Source: Methylocella sp. | Lineage (GTDB): Bacteria > Pseudomonadota > Alphaproteobacteria > Rhizobiales > Beijerinckiaceae | Length of the DNA: 64,000 nucleotides | Direction: 5' to 3' | NCBI GenBank assembly: GCA_037200525.1 | Contig: JBBCGG010000001.1 | Span: 972,501 to 1,036,500, forward strand | Shown: piece after piece, positions 35,340 to 43,118 of the stretch | How positions within the stretch are numbered: position 1 is the first letter of the stretch | Layout of the letters: every line of letters starts with the position of its first letter | Made by a program: the position numbers and the translations under genes | The notes under the pieces: model-generated | Databases searched by the model: none | Told to the model about the DNA's origin: nothing | What the model saw: only the letters and a program-made list of their open reading frames with translations

Positions 35340-36395
35340 CTAAACTGCGTTCGCCGCCAGGGACCGCAGCCTGTTTTTCATCAAGGCCCGATTCTGGGCA
35401 AGCCGCTGGCTCGCTTTGATTCCATTCGCCAGATTGTAATGTCGCTCGCCGACCTCGGGCGAAGCGTGCTGCAGTAGGCCGGGGATGAGGCCGATCCGCT
35501 CGGGAGCGTCCATCGCCAGATAGGTGGCGGCCGATCGGCGGAAATCGTGCAGACACATGTCCCTGCCGAACCGCTTCATGAGATGCGCCCGGGCGATGTC
35601 ATAAAGGCGGCCGGCCGACAAAGCGCCACGCCTGTGCGAGACCCACAATCCGTCATTCGGGCGAGACCCGAGGAGACGCGGCCGTATCTCTTTAAGATAG
35701 CGTTTCATATAAGGGGCAAGCGCCGCTGGTACGGGAAAGCTCTCAGAGCGCCCGGACTTCGTGTCAGCGGGATGCAGAAGCAGGTTGATGTCGCCGCCGT
35801 CGATCTCGATGTGCCGATCGACCGTCAGGGCCGCGAGACTTCGTCGCCGGATCGGCCAGAGGCTGAGCAGGGGGAGGATCAGCCCATCCCGGTATTGCAG
35901 TTCGCGCGTTCTGCGGCTGGTCGCCGCCATGGTGAGAGCCTTGTCCATCAGTTCGATGCCGAAGTCGAGCGTCTGACAGGGCGGCGCCAGCCGGTCAAAG
36001 CGGTCGGCCGGCCGCGCGCGGGTGAGGAGGCGGCCTTTGATCGCGGCGAGCCATCCCCAGTCGCGTTCGCCGGCGATCAGGCGGGCCGAATAGCAAAGGC
36101 TATGGATCATCTGCGCGACCGAGGAAGGAACCATGTCCAGGCTGAGGCGGGCGACATAGTCGCGTACGCGTTCGAGGGAAATGCGATCGGCCGGCAGCCT
36201 TAGAAGGTCGCCCGGGTGAGCGGCGTGCAGGAATCCCAGCCAGCGACTGTATCCCATGCGGATGCTGGTTCGGGTGCCCTCCGCGAGGTGATCCCCACCC
36301 CCGCTTGTTTCGTCGAACAGATCACCGCCCTTGAAGGCCGCCTCGAACGCCTGACGATCCGCGGCCGGCCACTGCAATTCGGGGAGATGTTTCAT
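35340..36395 (-). CDS. Tyrosine recombinase, second gene of the second two-recombinase module
   Basis: A 351-residue tyrosine recombinase starting MKHLPELQWPAADRQ at 36395, overlapping the stop of the upstream recombinase by four bases. The catalytic region shows SLWPIRRRSLAALTV (first Arg), LHDFRRSAATYLAMD (His-x-x-Arg), LLQHASPEVGERHYNLA (nucleophile Tyr). It is the counterpart of the gene at 10519 and probably depends on the longer partner, which is now broken by an insertion. Confidence 0.87.
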   Translation of the reverse strand: MKHLPELQWPAADRQAFEAAFKGGDLFDETSGGGDHLAEGTRTSIRMGYSRWLGFLHAAHPGDLLRLPADRISLERVRDYVARLSLDMVPSSVAQMIHSLCYSARLIAGERDWGWLAAIKGRLLTRARPADRFDRLAPPCQTLDFGIELMDKALTMAATSRRTRELQYRDGLILPLLSLWPIRRRSLAALTVDRHIEIDGGDINLLLHPADTKSGRSESFPVPAALAPYMKRYLKEIRPRLLGSRPNDGLWVSHRRGALSAGRLYDIARAHLMKRFGRDMCLHDFRRSAATYLAMDAPERIGLIPGLLQHASPEVGERHYNLANGIKASQRLAQNRALMKNRLRSLAANAV

Positions 36396-36790
36396 GACGC
36401 GCCCCCCACCTCGCGACGCCCGACCCGCTTGATCGCCTGTTTCGCTCCGGCTTTCTTGCCGGGGCGCGCCAGCTGGAGCTTCTCGCGCTGTCCGAAGAGA
36501 TGTTTCGCGTAGGCCCGGCTGGCGCGGCGGCTGCCGGAACCGGCATAGATCAGCGTGGTTTTGGCCGATGAATGGTGAAGAATCGCCTGCGCCGTTTGAT
36601 GGTCCTCGGGGTTCGCCTCGAGATAGACGCTCGCGGCGAAGTGGCGGAACTGGTGCGCAGTCATATGGACTCCGACGTGCTTCTCGATCATTTCGGTGAT
36701 CTGGAGAGAGAGCGTGCCTTGGCGCTTGGGGGCGCCCTTTTCCGTGACGAACAGAAATCCGTTTGGATCGGCGCCGACGCGCGGCACTAG

Positions 36791-37654
36791 GCAGTAGTGA
36801 CGAATTACCTGAGCATGATAGCAATAGCGGCGAGCAATACGAAGCCTCGGTAGTTTGCGAGGAGCTTGTCGTATCGGGTTGCGACGCGCCGGAACTGCTT
36901 CAGTTTATTGAAGAAACGCTCGACGAGATTGCGCTCCTTGTAGAGCGCCTTGTCGTAGGGGAGCGGCGCGCGGCGATTGGATTTTGATGGGATCACCGGC
37001 TCAGCCTCACGCATAAGAACAGCCTTGCGCAAGTGATTGGCGTCATAACCTTTATCGGCGATGATCGCATCGGCCGCAAAGCCTTCGATCAGGGCGTGCG
37101 CTTTTGTGATGTCGTTGCGCTGCCCAGGTCCGAGAAGGAGCCGAACGGGGTTGCCGAGCGCGTCTGTCGCGGCGTGGATTTTGGTGCTCAAACCACCGCG
37201 AGAGCGGCCCAGGCCTTGGGCATCCGCCCCCCTTTGGCGATCCTTGCGCCGGCCGCGTGCTGATGGGCGCGCACGATTGTTGAGTCGATCATCAGCCATT
37301 CGAGATCGGCCTCGGCGGTGAATGCCTCAAGAAATCCGTCCAAGGCGCCGCGCTCGATCCAGCGATAGTAGCGGCGTTTCACCGCCTGATGGTCGCCGAA
37401 GCGTTCGGGCAGATCGCGCCAGCGGCCGCCCGAGCGGGCCATCCATAACAGCGCGTCGACGAAGCGTCGATTGTCGCGGCGCGGCCCGCGCTGGCCGGCT
37501 CTTCCACCTGGCACAAGATCACAAAGCCGCTCCCATTGATCGTCTCGCAGCGCATCGACATCCCGAATCATCAAGGCTGATCTCCAAAAATCAGCCTTGA
37601 ATCATGGAAAGATCCTCGCGAGAATCCCCCAAACGCCGAATTCGTCACCACGGC
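36791..37654 (-). mobile_element. Complete IS5-family element, 864 bp, CTAG target duplication
   Basis: The left end is GCAGTAGTGACGAATT and the right end, inverted, is GCCGTGGTGACGAATT (two mismatches in 16). CTAG stands on both sides (36787-36790, 37655-37658). Two overlapping transposase frames lie inside. This element differs from the 889-bp IS5-family element at 7473. Confidence 0.92.
36805..37574 (-). CDS. IS5-family transposase made by probable frameshifting (IS427-like)
   Basis: The first frame starts at 37574 (MMIRDVDALRDDQWERL) with the N-terminal domain and the first catalytic Asp (LMIDSTIVRAHQHAAG). It stops just after an AAAGGGGGG run at 37235-37227. The other frame continues with ADAQGLGRSRGGLSTKI, the second Asp (IIADKGYDANHL) and the catalytic Glu (RNLVERFFNKLKQF), ending at 36805. 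The G-run is a typical slippery site for programmed frameshifting in this group. Both halves are otherwise intact, so the element may be active. Confidence 0.88.
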
Positions 37655-39079
37655 CTAGGCAGCGGCGATACCACCGGAGTCGCCGTGCGACATCCGCCGG
37701 TATCTCGACCGTCAGATCCTGGCGCCTGGCCTTGGTTTCCTCGGCGGGAATGTGCAATAGCAATGGGCCCCTGGACCCATCCGGCTCCACGAAATGGCGG
37801 CGCCAATGCAAGGCGTACAGATTCTGGGGTCGGAGAGCGCAGGCTAATTGGATGTCGATCGCAATCGCGATTTGCGCCTCGACGAACGGCAGGCCAGGCG
37901 CTCCCTTTTCTGAAGCGGCTTTGGCGAGCACTGTTTCGGGGAGGAACAGAAGCTTGGCGCGGAGCCCTTCCGACTCGAGCTGGCGCAAGAGCGCCTTGTT
38001 CTTCGCCGTCAGATCGAACGGGATAGCGGGCAACTTGGCGGCGAGAGCCTTGAGTTCGGCCACCCGCTCCACGGACGCGCCCGCGTGATGCTTGGCGGCC
38101 TGGATGAGCGTTTTGGCGATGCCGACGGCAAAGGCGCTCGGTTTTCCGTCCCGCGCCCCATGATAGTGGCGCAGAATGGTTTTGAAGCGCTCTCGCTCGA
38201 CAAGATCCGCGAGTGAAGCGATGTCCGCTGCATCGATCCCCGATTCGACGAGCACCGACGCCGCCAGGCGCAGATGCTCGCGTTGCTGTCGCAGCGTGCT
38301 CGGCGCTAGAGGCCGCCGCGGGGCCGCGGCGGCCTCGTCAAACAGATCCACATCGGCGCGGCTGGCGAGATAGGCCTCGGCGTCGGCTCGGAAGCTCTCG
38401 CTGAGATCGTCCCAGCCGAGCCGTTTGCGCGGCGCTCGGAAGGAGATCCGCGACAGCTTGGTCTTCGGCCAGCCTTCGACCGTCGCGGCGGCCTCGTTCC
38501 AAAGAAGTGGCGCTCTGCGCACGATATCGCGGGGCTTGGGGCAATGTGTGCGCGTCTCCAACCAGATCGAGAACCGCTGCACGGAATCGTCGGTCACGGC
38601 ATTGGGCGGGATTTCGTTCATGGCGCACCAGTTCATGAATGTGGCGAGGCCCTCGGCGAGCCGCCTGTTCGCGCCTATGCCTTGCAGCAGCGGCGCCCAG
38701 TCCGGGTGACGCCGCGCCACCAATCCCCGCCCCATGTCGTCGAGCGCACCGACTTGCTGCAGGGCGGCCGCAACGAGGCTTCTCTGGTTTGAGAACGTCT
38801 TGGCGCTGACTCCAAACTTCGCCGGTCGGATCTTGCGCAATTCCGCCCGCAATGCGCAAGCGTCGGCCGGGATGCCCGACGGCGAGCGGCCGGCCATTTC
38901 GCAGAGGCGATTGATCGCCGAGATCATGTCACGACGTCGAGCCGGATCGAGGTCGGCCGAAGCCACAATTGCGAGCACGTCCGCCAATGTATTCGTCTTG
39001 GTATTCAGGGTAGTCATTTTTACGTCCAAGTCTCATAATTGACGAAGCGGCGAAAAGACCCCGTTGAAACTGGTCCATT

Positions 39080-39132
39080 CGGGAAACGTATCATAGCGTA
39101 GATGGAACGATTACTTGGATGACGGTTTCCCG
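39080..39132. repeat. Inverted repeat upstream of the second recombinase module
   Basis: CGGGAAAC (39080-39087) and GTTTCCCG (39125-39132) are perfect inverse arms 37 bases apart. They lie 50-100 bases upstream of the long recombinase start. The bases 39030-39178 otherwise hold nothing recognisable. Compare the inverted repeat upstream of the other module at 13519-13572. Confidence 0.4.
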
Positions 39133-39178
39133 ATACTACCTTAGACTTCTATTTTTTCTTTTGATTTCAACGTTGAGC

Positions 39179-39466
39179 TCATTTTGCTGCGTTAGGGTTG
39201 GCGCGAGCGACCGGGCGGCGCTCCGACGCCACGCCGTCCTCACCAAGACTGCGGGCAGGCGAGCGCTCTCGCTGGCATGCAAATGTTCGCGGGCTGGCGT
39301 CGCTTGCGGCCATGCGGTCGACGCCGTTCGTGGTTTCAGGGGGCGAGGGCGTCTGGCCCAGACATTCGCGCGCCGTCTGCCGCGCCAGCAGGCGCACGAG
39401 GGCGATCAGCGCATCCGTCGCCGACGTCTGATTCGTTAGGGATGTTGTTGCGCCACGGGTCTGCAT
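39179..39466 (-). CDS. Possible small protein of 95 residues
   Basis: A short frame containing SATDALIALVRLLARQTARE, a helical stretch reminiscent of small alphaproteobacterial mobile-element proteins. I do not recognise a named family. It lies between an unknown gene and the second recombinase module on the same strand. Coding status is uncertain. Confidence 0.35.
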   Translation of the reverse strand: MQTRGATTSLTNQTSATDALIALVRLLARQTARECLGQTPSPPETTNGVDRMAASDASPRTFACQRERSPARSLGEDGVASERRPVARANPNAAK

Positions 39467-39517
39467 CTCGACACGCTACTGGGGCGGTCGGGCGACGCTC
39501 GCATGGCCAAATCGTTG

Positions 39518-40252
39518 TCAATCTTGCGGAGACGCGCCCCTCAGCACGGTGCGCGTCCGGCTGCGCCAGGCGTCCTCGAAAAGTTCCAGTTCCAGTTGCA
39601 AGGGCTCGCTCGCTGCGGCGAGGAAGCGAATAAAGGGGCCTCCGGATATCCCCTCGTCAGGTCGGTCGGGTCCCCCGACGGAGGTTGCGGGCTCCTTCCC
39701 GGTGATAATGCGATGGACGCTCATCATCGCAGCCACCCAGTCGTTGATCGCAACATCGCCGGAATTGCCTTCCTCCACCATCATCTTTCCGACTTCTGCG
39801 GCCTCGGTAGCCGCCTGTTCAGCGCGCCGGCTCAATTCGGCTGCGGCTGCGGCGGCTTCCACGATCTCCACCAAACGGGCGACTCGCCCTGTCGCTTGCA
39901 TGACCGGCGTCGTATCGCGCTCGCCCAGCAAAATCAGGGCGTCGAAAATCTCAGGATCGCCAGGACCGTCGACTGCCTCATCGAGATCGACGACGCCGAG
40001 GCTCTTCAAGAGCCGGCGGCCGCTCTTCGCAATTTGATCGAGCTTCCGGCGCAAGCTGGATGGAGGGGTGCGGGCTAGCCGGGCGCTGTCGAGCCGATAC
40101 CAACGGGCCGCCGCTTCGAACAGCGTCGCATGCTTATTGATCTCCTCGACCTGCACGCCGACGGCGGCGGCGATCTGCTCGAAATTGACTTGCCCATATG
40201 CGGCCGCCAGCACACGAGGTTTTGGAGCTAAATCGACTTGCCGCCTCGCCAT
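39518..40252 (-). CDS. Unrecognised 244-residue protein near the second recombinase module
   Basis: An intact frame beginning MARRQVDLAPKPRVLAAAYGQVNFEQIA, suggesting a helix-turn-helix-like N-terminus, followed by an alanine/glutamate-rich helical region (VEIVEAAAAAAELSRRAE) that may form a coiled coil. No membrane segments are seen. It is on the same strand as, and upstream of, the recombinase pair, so it is likely part of that element. Function unknown. Confidence 0.55.
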   Translation of the reverse strand: MARRQVDLAPKPRVLAAAYGQVNFEQIAAAVGVQVEEINKHATLFEAAARWYRLDSARLARTPPSSLRRKLDQIAKSGRRLLKSLGVVDLDEAVDGPGDPEIFDALILLGERDTTPVMQATGRVARLVEIVEAAAAAAELSRRAEQAATEAAEVGKMMVEEGNSGDVAINDWVAAMMSVHRIITGKEPATSVGGPDRPDEGISGGPFIRFLAAASEPLQLELELFEDAWRSRTRTVLRGASPQD

Positions 40253-40585
40253 GCACCACCTTCGGTCTCATCAAACACCTTTTTCTACCCGCACATAGCA
40301 GCCCTATTCGAGCAGAACGCACAAACGTTTGCCGAAGAGAAAAGGCCGCTTTGCCCTCCGAAGGCTCGTGTCAAGGCTGAACTGCGTTTCGTGGGTCGAT
40401 TTTGGTAGTGAATTGAATAGGTTAGAGGTCAACAGGTTTGTGGATCGACGTTGACAGGAAGCGTTGCAACCACATTGTAACCACCTTGGCGGAAACCCCG
40501 GGGGCCGGCAGGTAAATGCCATCAGGTGGTCGACGACTCGGACCGGCTTCAGCCGCGTCAGAGCATCGTTGACCAGAGTGATTGA
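40253..40585. other. Gap without a recognised gene
   Basis: About 330 bases between an unknown gene and a transposase fragment. I see no convincing frame, RNA or repeat. It probably contains decayed insertion-sequence DNA because a transposase 3' fragment begins at its right edge. Confidence 0.4.
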
Positions 40586-40939
40586 GGCAGACCGGTCACC
40601 TTTGCGCTGACGCCAGGAAACGTCGCCGACATCTCTATGGCCATTCCGCTGCTTGCAGCCGTCGCCAGACCAAAGCGGCTGCTGGCGGACAAAGCCTACG
40701 ACGCCGACAGCCTGCGCAAATGGCTCAAACAAGGGAAGGTCAAAGCCGTCATTCCATCCACCGCTTCGCGACGGACGCCCTATCCTCTCGACAGCAAGGC
40801 CTACAAACGCAGAAACCTTATCGAACGCATGTTCTGCAAACTGAAGAACTGGCGACGCGTAGCAACCCGATATGATCGCCACGCGCAAAACTATCTGTCC
40901 GGCCTTGCCCTCGCAGCCATAATCATCTCATGGGCCTGA
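40586..40939 (+). pseudogene. IS5-family transposase, C-terminal fragment
   Basis: The frame reads GRPVTFALTPGNVADISMA, then LLADKAYDADSLRKWL (second catalytic Asp) and KRRNLIERMFCKLKNWRRV (catalytic Glu), ending ALAAIIISWA. The N-terminal half is missing, so the fragment cannot act. It is a different lineage from the two complete IS5-family elements in the window. Confidence 0.85.
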
Positions 40940-40970
40940 ATGAGTCCTCTACCTAGGCGTCAGCCGCCGC

Positions 40971-41552
40971 CGAAGCGCGCCGATCACGACGAAGCGCGAT
41001 CCAAAGCATCATCCCGCGCATGATCTCGTGCGGCGCAATTTTGTCGCCGAGGGGCCGGACGAGCTGTGGGTTGCCGACATCACCTTCATCCCGACGGTGA
41101 TCGGCTTCCTTTATCTCGCGGTCGTTCTGGACGCCTGGTCGAGACGAAGCGTCGGGTAGGCCTTCTCGGCTGACCTCAAGACATGGGTCGTTCTCGATGC
41201 CCTCGACGTGGCGCTCGCCGTCTGCAAACCAGAGAGCGTCATCCATCATTCGGACCGAGGTTCGCACTATACGTCCATCGCTTTCGGCAGTCGCTGCAAG
41301 GAAGCCGGCGTCAGGCCCTCGACCGGATCAGTCGGCGACGCCTATGACAATGCGATGTGCGAGAGCTTCTTCGCCACGCTCGAATGTGAGCTGCTGGATC
41401 GCCATCGCTTCCAGTCCCACACACAAGCGCGGATGGCGATCTTCCAGTTCATCGAGGGTTTCTACAGCCCGTCACGCCGACATTCGGCGCTGGAATACCT
41501 CTCGCCGGTCGAATACGAAAGGAAATCCAAAGAACCGAACCAACCCACCTAA
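40971..41552 (+). pseudogene. IS3-family transposase orfB remnant with internal stop
   Basis: The frame carries the rve integrase core: first Asp in ELWVADITFI, second in VIHHSDRGSHYTS and Glu in AMCESFFATLECEL, ending YLSPVEYERKSKE. A TAG at about 41157 replaces a tryptophan codon (RRSVG-stop-AFSADLKT), and the 5' end with orfA is missing. It is a dead IS3-type copy within a cluster of decayed elements. Confidence 0.88.
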
Positions 41553-41585
41553 GCCAGAAACCGTCCATCGAAACGGGTCAACTCC

Positions 41586-41708
41586 AGGTCGCTCGGGTAG
41601 CGCTTCGTCTTCTTCTCGATCTTGGCCATCCGGCCACGGCTCGCTGAGGTCCACATCCAAACTCTGAATCACGCCAAACCACGCGTGTCAAAGTTTCCAA
41701 ACAGCCTC
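41586..41708 (-). mobile_element. Decayed end of an IS5-family element like that at 7473
   Basis: The sequence is clearly similar to 8238-8361: the transposase start region and the terminal repeat, here GAGGCTGTTTGGAAACTTTGAC on the minus strand. TAA follows at 41709-41711. Only about 120 bases remain. It abuts the ISL3-like terminal repeat. Confidence 0.75.
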
Positions 41709-41710
41709 TA

Positions 41711-41725
41711 AGTAGTTTCCGAGCC
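41711..41725 (+). repeat. Solo ISL3-like terminal repeat, AGTAGTTTCCGAGCC
   Basis: Same 15-mer as the right end of the decayed ISL3-family element (55910-55924), and inverse of its left end (54968-54982). No transposase adjoins it here. It marks the left edge of the catabolic and efflux cluster. Confidence 0.6.
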
Positions 41726-41853
41726 TGTTCTCGGCGATCTCCCATCCCTAGGGTCTGGCTATAGCGTTCGTAATCCACTACAGGCGCACGGTCGCGTCAA
41801 AAAGCGACAAGCGCAAAGACGTCCTTCGCCACAGAGCCTTAAGGAAAGTCACC

Positions 41854-43032
41854 ATGCCATCGTCTTCGTCACAGGTCGCCCCGGGCCCATTCTCCGGTTT
41901 ACTTGTCATCGATATGACCCATGTTCTGAATGGTCCGTTCGGGACCACCATTCTCAACGATTTGGGCGCCCGGGTCATCAAGATCGAGCCACCGGGCCAT
42001 GGCGACGATACACGGACCTACGGCCCTTTCTACAAGGGACAGTCACTTTATTTCAGCTTCGTCAACCGCGGCAAAGAAAGCATCATCCTCAATCTGAAGG
42101 AGCCAACAGACCGCGAAATCTTCCTGAACATGGTTCGCGAGGCCGACGTCCTGACAGAAAATTTCCGGCCGGGCGCTATGGCGCGTTTAGGTTTCTCCTA
42201 TGACGAGTTGTCCAAGATCAATCCGCGTCTCATCTACGCATCTTCTTCGGGGTTCGGCCAGACGGGACCGCTCGCCACCTATCCCGCCTATGATACAATC
42301 GTCCAGGGGATGAGTGGCATCATGAGCGTGACGGGATTTCCTGACGGGCCCCCGACTCGCGTCGGTACATCGCTCTCCGATCTCTGCGGCGGTGTTTTCA
42401 TGTTCTGCGGAATTGCCAGCGCCCTCTATGATCGAGAGAAGACGGGCAGCGGCGCCCACGTGGACGTCGCCATGTTTGACTCCACGCTGGCGTTTCTCGA
42501 ACACGGGTTCATGGAATATGTCGCGACGGGCTTGGTGCCAAAGCGCATCGGGAATCGCCATCCGTTTATGACGCCTTTTGACGTCTTCGAGTCTTCCGAT
42601 GGGCACTTCGTTATCTGCTGTGGAAACGACCACCTGTTCGGCGAACTTTGCCAGGCGATTGGACGTCCGGAGCTCATTTCCGACAAGCGGTTTTTGGAAA
42701 ACAAGGACCGAATGGCGAACAACGTTGCTCTTAAGCAGGAGATGGAGGTTGCCCTTAAGAAGCAACCGTCCGCGCATTGGCTGACGGTCATCCACGAGGC
42801 GGGCGTGCCCGTCGGCCCGTTGCTGAATGTCGCAGAAGCGGCCGAACATCCTCAGACCAAAGCCCGTAATATGCTGATCGAAGCCGGCGGCGTGCGCATG
42901 CCAGGCAATCCGGTGAAAATCAGCACCTACGATGATCCGCCTGTCCGTGTCGGCGCTCCGTCCCTGGATCAGCATGGCGCGGCGCTTCGCCATGAGTTCG
43001 CGCAGTCTACGCGTCAGACCGCGGCGGAATAG
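41854..43032 (+). CDS. Class III CoA-transferase, formyl-CoA transferase type
   Basis: A 392-residue CaiB/BaiF-family enzyme that moves CoA between carboxylic acids. The N-terminus (LLVIDMTHVLNGPFGTTILNDLGA) and the strand ARVIKIEPP are typical. The catalytic aspartate is likely Asp147 in TYPAYDTIVQGMSG, matching the aspartate of formyl-CoA transferase, and a glycine-rich loop follows. AAGGAAA precedes the ATG at 41854. It is 86 bases upstream of a thiamine-dependent lyase, a pairing seen in oxalate degradation (Frc with Oxc). Here the lyase is not of the Oxc type, so the substrate is open. Slightly shorter than Frc. Confidence 0.85.
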   Translation: MPSSSSQVAPGPFSGLLVIDMTHVLNGPFGTTILNDLGARVIKIEPPGHGDDTRTYGPFYKGQSLYFSFVNRGKESIILNLKEPTDREIFLNMVREADVLTENFRPGAMARLGFSYDELSKINPRLIYASSSGFGQTGPLATYPAYDTIVQGMSGIMSVTGFPDGPPTRVGTSLSDLCGGVFMFCGIASALYDREKTGSGAHVDVAMFDSTLAFLEHGFMEYVATGLVPKRIGNRHPFMTPFDVFESSDGHFVICCGNDHLFGELCQAIGRPELISDKRFLENKDRMANNVALKQEMEVALKKQPSAHWLTVIHEAGVPVGPLLNVAEAAEHPQTKARNMLIEAGGVRMPGNPVKISTYDDPPVRVGAPSLDQHGAALRHEFAQSTRQTAAE

Positions 43033-43118
43033 GAATCGGAGACGGCGGGAGCGACACGATTCAGAGTCCTTGCCGTCCAGCTAGCACGACTCTCATAGTC
43101 CGAACTCGGAGCATAAGC

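Larger units (their letters stand above)
36392..39029 (-). pseudogene. Long tyrosine recombinase split by an IS5-family element
   Basis: The pieces 39029-37655 and 36786-36392 make one gene interrupted by an insertion sequence. Removing the element and one CTAG copy gives a continuous 589-residue frame reading RWYRRCL-VPRVGADPNGF across the join. The catalytic end keeps AHQFRHFAASVYLEANP and a tyrosine in TLIYAGSGS. Size and layout match the 580-residue recombinase at 11714, so it is the first gene of a second module. The insertion probably inactivates it. An inner ATG at 39017 is an alternative start. Confidence 0.88.

Noticed and set aside
36392-36786. Separate short recombinase gene
   Set aside because: It is the 3' end of the long recombinase and rejoins it in frame once the insertion sequence is removed.
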